A stretch of 24,693 nt of DNA from Hyphochytrium catenoides (taxonomy: Eukaryota > Sar > Hyphochytriomycetes > Hyphochytriales > Hyphochytriaceae), in NCBI GenBank assembly GCA_900088475.1, contig FLMG01003868.1, forward strand, positions 15,911-40,603, read 5' to 3'. A program made the translations under genes and the position numbers. The notes below the pieces were generated by a model, which saw only the letters and a program-made list of their open reading frames with translations, did no database searches and had not been told where the DNA came from. Positions 1-10,457 of the stretch are shown piece by piece (position 1 is the first letter of the stretch; the number at the start of each line of letters is the position of its first letter).

Positions 1-99
1 GGAGATGACGGAAGAGCCAGCAGTGGAGAGAATTCTCGTACTTTGCCTCCATCCTAGCCGTTTCTTGAGAAGGAATGAGGGAGTGCCGGGTCGCCATAG

Positions 100-245
100 A
101 AATAGGAAAAATAAGAAACAGAGAGAGAAAGAGAGAGGGTGAGAAAGAGAGAGGGTGAGAAAGAGAGAGATCGACGAAGATATATAAATAAGAGCAGCGG
201 GTTGATACAAAGCTGACCGCCATCATTTCTCTCTCTTTCTCTGAT
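100..245. repeat. GA-rich low-complexity tract followed by a short CT tract
   Basis: Positions about 117-170 are GAGA-rich and contain a duplicated GAGGGTGAGAAAGAGA unit. Positions about 226-243 are a short CTCTCT stretch, complementary to the GA tract. If the exon call at 253 is right, this segment is the last intron of that gene and the CT stretch is its polypyrimidine tract. Confidence 0.55.
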
Positions 246-252
246 TCTTTAG

Positions 253-356
253 GCGGTACGGCCTATGCCTGTCAGTGCTCCTGGGAGAGCGCCACGCAAA
301 CGAAGAGGCTAGAACCCTCGTCGGACCGCTTTGCTTGGGTCTGTGCAGGTCATTAA
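253..356 (+). CDS. Possible terminal exon of an upstream plus-strand gene
   Basis: A pyrimidine-rich stretch ending in TTTAG at 252 is followed by an open frame that starts with two bases completing a split codon. It reads GTAYACQCSWESATQ... and ends FAWVCAGH before a TAA at 354-356. The composition (Trp, Cys, mixed charge, no repeat) looks coding. A candidate preceding exon lies at the window start, where positions 1-37 read GDDGRASSGENS in a frame whose phase would match after a splice at the GTACTT at 38. That donor is weak and the phase match has a one-in-three chance of being random. I do not recognise the protein. If real, the gene is convergent with radA, with stop codons about 125 bp apart. 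A second frame of the same stretch is also open, so the call is tentative. Confidence 0.3.
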
Positions 357-480
357 GAGGGAGAGAAAAGAGAGCTCACCCGTGACAGACCTTGTACCAT
401 AGTCGCAGTCTGCTGGGGAAGAGAAAGAGAGAGAGAGAGCGAGAGAAAGAAGAGAGAATGACACGTAGATACATAACTTT

Positions 481-3400
481 TTAACTTATTAGCTGATTGT
501 GAGATGAGTCCTCTTCTTCCTCCTCTCCAGTCTCTTCTTCTTTCTTCCGGGGGCTTCGTCTAAGGACTCCAGGACCAAACGCTCTCTCCAGCGCCTCTGA
601 GACGGTTGAGACCTCAATAACGTGGACTCCATACTCTCTTCCCATATCCACGGCGCTTCTCTTTCTCTCCGTATCTCTTCTCTTGGCCATTCTTCCCTCT
701 TTCCCCGTCACGATCTTATCAAAGCCATGCCTCCTGGCGGCTGGCAGACGCAGCTCCAGGTCCTGGAGAGGGCGGATCTCTCCCTGTAGACCCACTTCAC
801 CAAGAAAGAGAGTCCGAGGCGGAGATGGAATGCCACAATAACTGCTGGCTATCGCGCTACGCAAGGGACCGAGACACGGAGAACCGAGTTAGCTTCACAG
901 CCGGTATAACAAGGATAAATTTGAGAGACAGGAATGCAAGGAGACGAGGCTGCTAAGATAAGCACTAAAGAGAGAGCTTGAGAAGAGAGAGAACAAGGTT
1001 CTTTATGGACAATGGTCAGCGTCCACGAGGTACCGGAAAGGCCGAGGATGGATATACACCGTAGGGACATAGTACTTGATTAAGGATGATATACGCGCGC
1101 GAGAGAGAGACAAACGAAGGAGGAGAGAGTACATGGGAAATAGAAGGACAGCAGGAGGACGCGAGAGACAGAGGCAGACAGACAGAGGCGCAGACGGAAG
1201 AAAGATAATCTGTGTTCCTACCAGAGAAAGGCAAGATCGCCGCTTCTTTCAGCCACCCCCAGACCCCCAACGACGTTAACAAAAAACACTCTGTTCCTTG
1301 TGCTAATCTAAAAAATCACATTCGAAAAAGGACGGGGAGGAAAAGAATGAGTGATGTATAAGGAGGTCTACCCGCCGGGCAACCTGTAGAGTAAGAGAGA
1401 GGGAGATAATGAGAAGACAGAGCGACGAAGGTACAAGCCCTCGATCTTGACTGTGACACTGATAGCAGGGAAGAGAGAATGAAGAAGAGAAATAAGGATG
1501 AGCCGGGACGTCCAAAGTAATAGAAATCACCCAAGAAAAGAGTGTAAGACAGACAGAGGAAGAGGTAGAGAGAGAGAGACAAGGAGAGACAGAGAGAGAG
1601 AGTTAAAGCTCTAGTCGTCCAAAACCTGGGTCCTCTTCTCGAGTACAGCCAACAGCAACTGCAGTCTATCATAAGAGATGCCTGACCCTCTGGCCATTGG
1701 GGCGAGGAACTGAGAGCGATTGACTAAAGCTTGTACCTCCACCACCTGCGGGCGCGTGCCCTCCAGCACCACAGTGGCCGCAGAACCGTCTGCCAAAGGA
1801 GAGAGAAGTCTCTCTTCCTCCTCTTCCTCCTCCTCTGCAATTCCTCTGAGGCCATGCGCCGTCATTTCCAGAAAAGCTGTCTCGTGAGTGGGCCCAAACC
1901 TGTTAGCGGAGTTTGGAGCGGAATAGGAGTACCATCAGCATGGCCACCCTAGGTACATTCAAGTGGACCCTAAGCAAAGTAAATGCATTTTGGCAGAGGA
2001 TGACCGGAGAGATAAAGGCAGAGATCGAGGGCTAACGCGTGAGCGGGAGGGACAGAGGAGCATTGTCAGGAAGAGCGAGATGAGAAGGACTCCACTAATA
2101 GCGCCCCAAATGAGAAGGGACGGTTGAGCACCTATTCTTCTTGCACTCAAGATACCGCGCTCGGTCATTTCCGTCCTTGATAGAGAGATAGACGACTGTG
2201 TCTACGATGTGCTCAATGACCTAAGCTCAGAGAGAGTCACCATGGGTGGCGGATTGGGAGAGCGGCTAGGGAGGCACCAGAGATAATATAGCCTCACCTA
2301 GAGGCTGTCGCTTAGACATGACAGTCAAGAGCCGAAAAGAGCGAGAAGGAGCGAGAGAGAAAGAAGACGACTGCATCTCTGTTATGCTTACCTTTGGTCC
2401 CGATATTTCTCCCGCCTTTGTTACATGGCTGACAAGAATGACGGCCGTCCCTGACGCCTTGGCCCACTGCATCAACCGAAGCGCGCACTCTCTAATTTGG
2501 GAAACCGTACCAGCGGACGCCTGACTGGCAGAAGAATAGATAGTCTGTACCGAATCGACGACCACCGCCGTCAGTGGCACACGTTCAGAGCTCTGTGCAG
2601 CCAGAGTGTTAAGAATCTCTATGAGATTCTCTACTTCCAGTTCGTCGACCACGAAGAAGTCTCCCTCGCTGCCGTCGTTCTCTCTCTCTCTTGCAGAGAT
2701 TAAGCCTAGTCTGTCTGCCCTGCCCCTTATCTGAGCAGGGGACTCTTCTCCTGCGACGTATGCTACTCCTGAGGTCTTTCTTTGTCTATCTGCCCGGGTG
2801 AGCTCATCGGCCATTTGAAGCGCTAGCGTGGACTTTCCCCTTCCTGGAGAGCCTGTGGCATGCAAATCTCAGCAGCTGCGAGCGAGGAGTGGTCCCAGCG
2901 ACAAGGAAAGAACAAGGAGCGAAGAGAGCAGCCCGCCAAGAACACAAGGCGAGATCCCGACGACTGTCCTTGAAAAAATCAACTAGACAGAGTGAGTGAG
3001 AGAGAGACACACAGAGGCAAAAACGGAGAACGAGCACAGAGAGATAGGGACAGAGAAAGAAAGAGAGGGAAACCAACCAGAGAGAAGAGAGAACCTATAA
3101 AGGCCGAGTGGCCCTATATACCTGCTAACAACGTAACAGAACCCCTGACTAGCCCTCCTCCTAAGACATGATTTAGCTCTTTATCCGAGAAGAGGAAGCG
3201 AGCGCCGCCATCCGCAGCGCTTCCTTTCACTGCTGAGAGCTTTTGGATGGCATTGTGCGTGGGAAAGACGGAGAAGGAAGAGAGAGCCGAGGGTGTAGGA
3301 ACAGCAGTGGAGGGCGAGCTGTGCGGCATAGGCCCACGGAAGTGCCTTCCTCTCGAATCTATAGACTGGTGCTGTGAGGCTTCCTCGATGGTGTTCCACT

Positions 3401-3758
3401 CCCCGCAGAAGGAGCAACGGCCCGCCCACTTACTATGAAGTCCACCGCATGATGTACATTCAAAGCTCTCCCCTCCTCCTCCGGCTCCTCCTCTTTTCTG
3501 GCTCTTCTTTCCTCCAATCTCTCCGCCGCCGCTTCCTATCCTGTTGACAGAGCCTCTGAAGGGACCAGAGGCCGTCCCAAGGCCTCTAAAGCAACCGCTC
3601 CGTCGCACAATAGAGTGGTTTTTAGAGAAAAGACAATGCTTTCCTTTCGCTGTGATTTGTCTATATCTATTCGCGATCTCCACGAGTCTCAGGTCTCCTT
3701 TGCCAGTGCAAGTAGCAGCGAGAGAACGGAGCCCTGGAAGTCTTCCGTAGCCCCCCAT
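481..3758 (-). CDS. radA: RadA/Sms-type DNA recombination and repair ATPase (six exons)
   Basis: Predicted product is about 640 aa, longer than bacterial RadA (about 450) because of N- and C-terminal extensions. Exons on the minus strand are 3758-3122, 2852-2392, 2220-2132, 1899-1626, 1307-1222 and 856-481. All five introns are GT-AG and all phases join. Order of domains: basic, acid-poor N-terminus (about 100 residues, possible organelle targeting); C4 zinc finger with Cys 101/104/115/118; the LGGGLVRGS motif (199-207); Walker A GSPGRGKST (213-221, rebuilt across intron 1); Walker B AVVVDS; SHVTKAGEISGPK; the RadA hallmark KNRFG (394-398, rebuilt across intron 3); a run of eight Glu; then the Lon-like C-domain with VFFVNVVGGLG and GEVGLQGEIR. 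Family role: RecA-like helicase driving branch migration in homologous recombination. In plants a homologue serves organelle DNA. The start is the first in-frame ATG; a further 5' exon cannot be excluded because the frame stays open upstream to about 3900. An acidic tail ends at TAA 481-483. Confidence 0.93.
857..1221 (-). other. radA intron 5
   Basis: Donor GTAGG at 1221 and acceptor CGTAG ending at 857. It joins SGDLAFL to AIASS with a split Cys codon and restores the conserved RadA block upstream of GEVGL. Open frames inside it on either strand are not part of the gene. Confidence 0.8.
1308..1625 (-). other. radA intron 4 (CT-rich on the sense strand)
   Basis: Donor CAG|GTTTTG at 1625 and acceptor TTTTTTAG ending at 1308, phase 0. 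It joins LLAVLEKRTQ to ISTRNRVFFVNVV. The plus strand of this interval is GA-rich, so the transcribed strand carries long CU runs. Confidence 0.85.
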
Positions 3759-5119
3759 TTCTATATTCTCTTCCTTGCCGTATATTAAGTTGTGGTCCTT
3801 TCCTGCGCCGTCTACACTGAGAGCTGTATCTTCATCTCCTAATGGCTCTGTCAGCCAATGTTGCCTCGCGTGACTCCGGCACCGCAGCCATCTCGATGGT
3901 CAAGGCTGGCTCCTTAACCGCCTTCACTGGGAGATTGAAGGGAAGGTGCCGAGCCGGACGGTGGAGCGAGGGGAGGAACTCTTCTCTAAAGCAGCCAAGA
4001 GATTGGTCGCCAATCTCTCTGAGACATGGAATAATTTCCGCAGTCAACATGATTCTTCCGTTTCTTTTTATGGAGATTATTGCAGCTTCAAAACTCTTTC
4101 TCTCAGATTTCCTCCAGGGGTCAAATATCTTTTGGCATTATGATCAGGTTCGTTGTTGCATAATTACCTTATAAATGTGTTGGATACGGAATACGATCAG
4201 ATCCAGCGTAGATGGAGAATCTTCCGCATTGAAAACTCACAGAACTTCATGATTTATGATGATGAGAACTGAGAACCCATTGACCGATTATCGACAAACA
4301 GAAGAGGCCTCACTGCCCGCAAGCAGCAGCATGATAATATGTGATGACAGCGATGATGAAGTCGTGGTTTCCACTTCTTTATTCATAGTACGGCTTGCTG
4401 CTATTGTCGCTCTATGAAGAGATTGATGCGATTGGTCAGTGCAGCCATCGGGACTTTTTGCTCCTCGTCATGTATCCGCCAGCAAGAAGGCTTCCTCTCC
4501 TCTTCTATTCGGTGAACTCCTCTTCAAACAGCCTTCTGGTTCCCTTAAAAGAAGAGGAGCAGCTTGCCGTTGGTCTGAGCTACGTCTTAGCTGCCCGTCT
4601 CTCAGACACATATGGAAGCGGCACCAGGGAGGGACACGGATGCAACCTACTGACTTGTAGTCTTGCAGCAGCATTCTTTCCTCTGCTGTATGCCCGAGGA
4701 TGATCGCAGATCTCCTCTAGGTTTTCTCTGTCTCTCTTTTTCCTCTCTTTTTCTCCTCCTCTTTGATGGCGTCCTCCTTCTTTCCGTACCATTCATCAAG
4801 CAACAACACTTACTGTTCTCCTTATTATTGTCCTCGTCGTCGTCTCTCTTCAAGTTTAACATTATTATCGACGCGTTTTCTTGTATGAGCTCTGGGGTTA
4901 TCATCTGTGAATGGCTGATGGCCGACGAACTTGTGAATGACAACTACTCCTTATTTATCATATTCTATGGAGTCTTGGTACTATTATGATGGCAATGACG
5001 GGAGAAAAGGTTTCCTCCTTTTCTTTTTATAAGGTTCTTGGCGGGCATGACCTCCCTAGAACTACGACTGGTCATCATCATGAGGACTCACAGACACGAT
5101 ATTTTCTCGAAGAGAGTAG
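3759..5119. other. Spacer between divergent genes, left part; no gene recognised
   Basis: The radA frame remains open upstream of its ATG to about 3900 on the minus strand but has no further ATG, so the true 5' end of radA may involve this stretch. Another minus-strand frame (3832-4050) reads as mixed sequence and could be a 5' exon, but I found no splice that proves it. Plus-strand open frames at 4395-4703 and 4663-4989 resemble nothing I know and lack splice support. Position 4725-4850 is CT-rich. Confidence 0.45.
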
Positions 5120-5138
5120 TGCACGTGCAGCACGTGCA
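5120..5138. promoter_or_regulatory. Perfect palindrome with two CACGTG (E/G-box) cores
   Basis: TGCACGTGC, a single central A, then GCACGTGCA: a 9+1+9 inverted repeat. Each arm contains the palindromic hexamer CACGTG, the core bound by bHLH and bZIP factors in many eukaryotes. It sits in the spacer between radA (start 3758, minus) and the cytochrome b561 gene (start 7094, plus). It is about 1.4 kb from the first and 2.0 kb from the second. Regulatory function is inference. Confidence 0.4.
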
Positions 5139-5935
5139 ATTCTCCTCCGTCTCCTGCGCTCTCTGGTTACCTGGCAGTTGGTAAAGAAACCTTACGACCC
5201 TTCGCCATCCAGTAAAGTTCAGAAGACGATGACTGCTGAGCCAGCTTGGAGAAAGAAAGAACAAGGATGTTGCCTGGTATTATCTTGTACTAAAGTTCTT
5301 CGCATCGTCGCTTCTTATACCGTTCTCTACTCTCCTGTTATCCGCTGACATCTCGTCGTCAACAAGGAAGAGTCCTCAATTATCCTCCTGCTGCTGGACG
5401 CTGATAGAAGATCTCCTCTAGTAGAGTTCAAACGCTGTCCTACTAAGAAGATGGAACGCTTCTGCATTCTCTTACTCCCTCCCTAGTACTAGAACTATGT
5501 TCTGATCTGCTGAAGGTCGTGGGATAAAGTAGTAGGTGTTGATGGGCCTATTACCCAGCAGAATGGCCAGTCCAGCAACAGAGAGCTACTCTTCTCAACA
5601 ATCCTAATGCTTAGGCTTCGGGTTCGCTCTAAACAATAGGAAACTAAAGCAATCGAGTGCTGTTTAGCCGTCCTTATCACGACCTTCTCACAGCCTCAAG
5701 AAAACTCATCATGCGCCTGTCTCTGCTGGGCTTTCGATGACCTTCTCACAGTTGTGGGCTTCTTTGGTCTGGGCATGTTGTTCTGGGTCTCCATCAAGTG
5801 CAACTTCAATGGTGAGAGGCTGTCACAATGTCGATAATAAATAGTGCTATTGCCGATATAAAAGTCGTCAACCAATGAAAGTGGCCGACGATGATGAGAG
5901 CACCAAGCCAGCAGACTGACAGGGAAAGAGAAAGA
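5139..5935. other. Spacer, middle part; no gene recognised
   Basis: No recognisable coding sequence. A 13-bp direct repeat, GACCTTCTCACAG, occurs at 5681-5693 and 5739-5751 (58-bp offset). The plus-strand open frame at 4986-5348, which spans the palindrome, resembles no family I know. Confidence 0.4.
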
Positions 5936-6081
5936 GCGCAGCGAGAGAGGACAGAGAGAGAGACAGAGACAGACTAGCTATTCTAATAAGAAAAGAGAGA
6001 GAGAGAGAGGAGAAGAGAGAGAGAGAGAGAAAGAGAGGGAGAGAGAGAGAGTGAAAGAGAGAGTGAAAAGAGAGAGTGAAA

Positions 6082-6127
<46 letters not shown>

Positions 6128-6186
6128 GAGAAAAGAAAGAGAGAGAGAGAGAGGAAAGTGAAAGAGAGAGAGAGAGAGGAAGGAGA
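5936..6186. repeat. Long (GA)n purine tract
   Basis: About 250 bp of almost pure purine on the plus strand, mostly GAGA with scattered GTGAAA interruptions. The Ser/Leu-rich reading on the opposite strand is a translation of the repeat, not a protein. It lies about 0.9 kb upstream of the cytochrome b561 gene. Long purine-pyrimidine mirror tracts of this type can form triplex (H-) DNA; that is a property of the class, not something shown here. Confidence 0.9.
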
Positions 6187-7093
6187 GGGGAGTGGAAGTT
6201 CAAAGAGTCAAGAGATAGAGTGGGACAACAGCGTCTCTAAGGCCAATGTAATGTTAAGAGCCTGACGTACTTATCTCCCCACAAGCCTGGTCAGCCTGCT
6301 TCATGTCCAAATATTACTAACGAAATATACAGTAGAGCTATAAGAAGATAGCTGACAGAAGTGGGGCCGTACTATTATGCATATCTGATACAATGATCCG
6401 AGTCCCATTGGTGTCTTCCACTCCTGGAGGAACTCTGGGAGGTAATCAGGTCTCTCTGTCTCTCGGACCCGTCATCTCTCACTCGCTCTGGCTATCCCCA
6501 GATTGTCTATCCGCTGGCTCAATAGCCTACCCCCTTAAAATTGTGTCTCTCTCCTTCTGACTCTGTCTTGTACCTCAGACTTCTCTTTGCAGGTGCTGTT
6601 GATTGTTGAAATGTGCAGGTGTAGCGATATCAAAATCACAAGGATTTGACAGGAAACAGGAAGAAAGGGAGAGAGAAGCATTGAGGAGAGAGAACCATTG
6701 AGGAGAGAGACCACCAACCAAGAAAGGGGAAAAAGAGAGAGGAGAGAGGACAGAAAGAGAGGAAGCGCAAGCAGTGGGACAAGAGGCCACTGAACAATCT
6801 AAGACAGGGTGGGAGGGCGAGCAGTCAACGACGAGACTGAGGAGAGAGGAAACGGGAGCTTTGCTGGTTGTTGAGAAGCTGTCATTGGCCACTCATTATT
6901 ATAAGAATGAAGGCAAATCTGCCGAGGTGTCGCCCATAGAATCTCTTCGTTCTCCCGCCTACACGCAGACGTGCCCGCCGACGTCCGGGCTCCATATTTT
7001 GATTCTCTTCTCTCTGTGCATTCTAGCGCTTGACTGTCAACAGGAAAGAAGAAGGAACAAAAAGAATCAAACAGGCAAGAGATACCAGGAGCT
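6187..7093 (+). other. 5' flank of the cytochrome b561 gene; no gene recognised
   Basis: Contains a GA-rich stretch with a short tandem duplication at about 6679-6713 (two copies of a CATTGAGGAGAGAGA-like unit). Open frames on both strands in 6535-7161 are low complexity or overlap the downstream start. Promoter elements cannot be placed with confidence. Confidence 0.4.
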
Positions 7094-8296
7094 ATGACGA
7101 GACACTTCTTTTCACTACCATCCTCCTTGTCTTCCTCTCTTTTTCTCATTGGCGGTACCACTCTGGCTCTCCTTCTATCTTCCGAGCCAACAACAGCACT
7201 GCCTTCCTACGTTTCCCGCGTACCAAACGGTGTGTTATTTAGAGACACAGCGATTTATAGTGGTTCCTTCTGCGGTGGGGCTTCAAGGCCTTGCCCCTGT
7301 GGCGCCCTCGGCCATACAACCTGCAGCAGTGGCTCCAGTCGATCACTCTCGGCCTTTGGAAGAGCCTTTGATGCCGCTGGGTCCTGGACCAAGGAGCTTT
7401 GCAACGCAGATAGTGATGGTGATGGCCAAACCAACGGAGAAGAGCTTGGAGATCCGCTCTGTCAGTGGAAGGTGGGAGCAAAGCCTCAGCGGACGAGTGA
7501 CCTTTCCCATCCGGGAGACCCTTCAAGTAAGTCGCTTGCTAGCAAGGGCCCAGGAGGAACGGCGGGCAACTCGTCCTCCAACTCTACTGCTAGCGGAGAG
7601 GGAGCAGAGCAGCCCTCAGGGACGACAGACTCAACCACATCCGGAGATGTCGATCTTCAGGTGCCTTCTAGGGTTATCTCTCATGCGGCGCTGATGGCTA
7701 CGGCTTATGCCCTGCTATTTCCTATTGGAGGGCTGATCCCTGCGCTTGTGAGGCCTGCTGGGCTGTTGGTAACTCCCCTGTGGTTTTACTGCCACCTCTC
7801 ACTGCAGGTCATTGCTACAATTTTGGCTATTGCAGGTCTCATCGTCATCAAAGTGCATGTCGGCAGCTTCTGGGACACACTCGGGTCGAGTCATGGCCTG
7901 TATGGGATCATTGCCTTCACTTTGACAATCCTGCAGATGGTCATTGGCTTCATCCGGCCGGACCATCACCATCGCTTCCGACAGTTCTGGCACCTGGTCC
8001 ATATCTTCTTTGCGATTGGGCTGTTTTTGGCACTGGTGGTCACACTGTTCGAGGGCATTGAGTTAATAAATGAGCAGTTTGGGGTGGACAGTGCGACGGC
8101 TTACACATCGTACGGAGTCTGGCTCGGTTGCTTCCTTATCTTCTCGGTTGTGGCTGCCATACGATTATACTTGGTGAAGAAGAGAGGGCACAAGGAGACG
8201 GAAAAGGATCGGGTGCTGAAGGTGCTGGCTTCCGCCGCTGTTGGGGGAACATTGGTCACTGGAATCATCTTCGTTGCCATGGTTGCCTCCCTATGA
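7094..8296 (+). CDS. Secreted temptin-like Cys/Cys domain fused to a cytochrome b561 membrane domain
   Basis: Single open frame of 400 aa, ATG 7094 to TGA 8294-8296, apparently without introns. Residues 1-36 are a signal peptide (hydrophobic core FLIGGTTLALLL). Residues about 38-142 match the temptin-type Cys/Cys domain: VPNG, ALGH, FGRAFDAAGSWTKELC, then DSDGDGQTNGEELGDPLCQW and a closing SHPGDP. The Asp-rich DSDGDG loop suggests calcium binding. Residues 143-190 are a Ser/Thr/Gly linker with N-glycosylation sequons (NSS, NST). Residues 192-400 hold about five membrane helices with cytochrome b561 haem-ligand candidates His197, His234, His267 and His300 (in FWHLVH). Family role: transmembrane electron transfer with two b haems. 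The outward temptin domain may sense, bind or receive electrons; that is inference. There is no DOMON domain. It is the only multi-domain gene here without introns. Confidence 0.9.
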   Translation: MTRHFFSLPSSLSSSLFLIGGTTLALLLSSEPTTALPSYVSRVPNGVLFRDTAIYSGSFCGGASRPCPCGALGHTTCSSGSSRSLSAFGRAFDAAGSWTKELCNADSDGDGQTNGEELGDPLCQWKVGAKPQRTSDLSHPGDPSSKSLASKGPGGTAGNSSSNSTASGEGAEQPSGTTDSTTSGDVDLQVPSRVISHAALMATAYALLFPIGGLIPALVRPAGLLVTPLWFYCHLSLQVIATILAIAGLIVIKVHVGSFWDTLGSSHGLYGIIAFTLTILQMVIGFIRPDHHHRFRQFWHLVHIFFAIGLFLALVVTLFEGIELINEQFGVDSATAYTSYGVWLGCFLIFSVVAAIRLYLVKKRGHKETEKDRVLKVLASAAVGGTLVTGIIFVAMVASL

Positions 8297-10287
8297 AACG
8301 GGATTTTTATACTGTCTTAAGCAATGCCCTTCGTTCATAGTACTTGGTTCATAGAGAAATGCATTGCCTTCTGCTGCCCTTCTTCTTCTGCCCCTTGTCT
8401 ATTCGTCTTTCTTATTCTTGGTTGATCAGTATTCATGATATGATCTGGGGCCACTCTGGCTGGGAGGCAAGAGTGTCTTTGACTTATTCATAATAGATGT
8501 ATAAAGCAGTGGTTTTTGTGTCTATCGGTTCACGGTTTGGCATCGTCGGGGGATCGTGGCAGTGGTGTTCATCACCAGCTGGCTGGCGAAACCAAGCAAC
8601 GGTTAGAGTGCGCGATAGGACACGTAAATCTGCCGCGATACTGCTTGAGCTGTTATGCAGGACCCGTAGCTATGGTGGGGGACCCCAATAATGGAGAACT
8701 ACCTTGCTTTTTTGTAGAGGACCACAACCACCAGTCCTATTCAAAAGACAGCGGGGATGCAAGAGATGGCACCTTCTGTCATCCCCTGGCTAGACCTTGG
8801 TGGACCTCGGTGCGCCGTACTGCTCCAAACAAGCTAATGACGTAACTCCTGCCTCTCCCATGCATTCCCTCAGTTCGGCACCTTTTAGTTCATGGGCAGC
8901 TGGATGGCATTCTGATAGGTGGAAGAAGGTTGCCATATACAGAAATAGAGAAGACTATAATACACTGAAAAGTCACTATAAGCTATATTGACCTAGAAAA
9001 AAAGCGGAGAATGAACGATGACCTCGATCCCCAGGTAGATAGAAAGGTAATGCATGCCATGGCTAACGCGTGTGCCCTCCACCGTTGGTCTTTTTGCGTA
9101 GGTCTCTGCTGCACCGCAAGTATCTGCGGGAGAGGCAGGCCCATTGTCTCTGGGCTTCTAGGTCATCGTCACTGTAGGCCATGCAGAGCTAGCGACGATG
9201 ACTAGAGTACGTCGTGACCGGGTGGCCAAAGAGGCAGGAGAACAAAGAACAACCGCTTGAGGATTGCGAGGCAGGAGGCCTGACAGTGAAGAAGGCGGGT
9301 GGCGCCACCGAAGAGACAGAGCTTTTTCCAACGATAGATAAGGAAAGAGAGCCAATAAGATGCTGTCGTATCTTCTGCGGGGCAAGTTCTTACCAGAGAT
9401 CCATGGCAATAACTGGAAAAAAAATCCGAGCGTCTGTCAGAACACCCCAAGGTCCGTCTGTGTTCCCGATAGGCGTGGCGATCTCAACCCTTATTCCTGG
9501 GAACTGGAACAATTATTCCTGATATGATTTAGTGGTAAAGTTGGTAGCCCAAAGAATCCAGTGTTGGTGCCTCTATAGACAGCACTATCCCCTCCTCTCA
9601 TGTACCCTGCTTGAGCGGACATTTTGGGCTGGTTCTAAGAGGGATGGTGAAAGGACCTCTAAAGGCAAACAGAGTCAGACAAGAGCAGCCATTCAAACAG
9701 CTTATCAAATGGGAGAGACACAGAAAGGAGGAGGAGAAACGAATAAGAATCATCATCCTTGATTTCTGGCCGAAAGAGTCATCTCGCCATCAACACAGGA
9801 CTTCAAGATCTTCGGAAAGATTTCACATTACGGCACAAGCTCGGGATCAAGAAAGATACCATATATAACTTAACAGGAGACGAAAGAAATCAAGGTTTCA
9901 CGGAACTTTGCAACGTTTCCACACTTTAGGGGACTTTCGTGCGAACACAAAGACAATTTTCACGACTCTGACTTGGCTAATCGTTAACCGCCTATAATAA
10001 CTGAAATCTAGCAACTGAAAGGCATCTTCCTGATCGTTAGCCGGACCCGGACTTTGGTGAAGATGGCGGTCAAAGAAAGAGCGCAACAGAGAAAGAGATT
10101 CAGCCTGCGAAAAAGTGTTTTTTTCGGGAATGCAGAGAGAAAAAGGAGATTTCGCAAAGATCCACAGACAGAGATCTCGCATTGCCTTTATGCTGGCAGC
10201 ACAGGCTGCAAGAGTCATTATCCAGAAGTACTGAACATTTTAACAGTTTCCATATTGAGAGTATTAAGGAAGTGTCCTTTGTATAGT
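8297..10287. other. About 2 kb with no recognisable gene
   Basis: Mixed-composition sequence with only short open frames on either strand (for example 8516-8845, 9214-9522 and 9898-10218 on the minus strand), none resembling a known family and none with convincing splice signals in series. It presumably contains the 3' end of the b561 transcript and the promoter and 5' leader of the giant synthase. A 34-codon frame at 10130-10234 (MQREKGDFAKIHRQRS...) is basic and amphipathic and could be an upstream ORF or a first exon, but no splice to 10458 could be fixed. Confidence 0.4.
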
Positions 10288-10457
10288 GAAAGCAGCCCCA
10301 ACGCATAGGAAGACCTGCCGCGGGTGTTGGACCGAAAGTCAAGAGCACCCCGCGGCTTGCTAAGATAGTCTCCTCTACGTCATTCTCCTCCTTGGGTGCG
10401 GGTGCTCCTGCTGAAAGCGGAAGAGAAAATACATCTGCCCTGTCTCCTTTCACCAGC

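Noticed and set aside
1016-1282. Minus-strand 88-codon frame inside the radA region
   Set aside because: Its first part contains the real exon at 1307-1222 in this frame; the rest reads through an intron past the GTAGG donor and loses RadA similarity.
481-3758. Bacterial contamination as the source of radA
   Set aside because: Five GT-AG introns interrupt conserved motifs and splice them back precisely, which bacterial DNA would not show.
4395-5348. Plus-strand open frames of 100-120 codons in the divergent spacer
   Set aside because: No recognisable motifs, no splice-linked series, and composition close to the surrounding non-coding DNA.
5868-6203. Ser/Leu-rich 111-codon frame on the minus strand
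   Set aside because: It is a translation of the GA/CT microsatellite. The same applies to similar frames at 22744-23041, 23326-23616 and 24096-24368.
7094-8296. DOMON plus cytochrome b561 (CYBDOM) protein
   Set aside because: No DOMON beta-sandwich is visible. The soluble part instead matches the temptin-type Cys/Cys domain with its DSDGDG loop.
9520-9590. tRNA-like stretch (TTTAGTGGTAAAGTTGG...)
   Set aside because: It resembles part of a D-arm but no T-arm consensus or acceptor pairing follows, so no tRNA is called.
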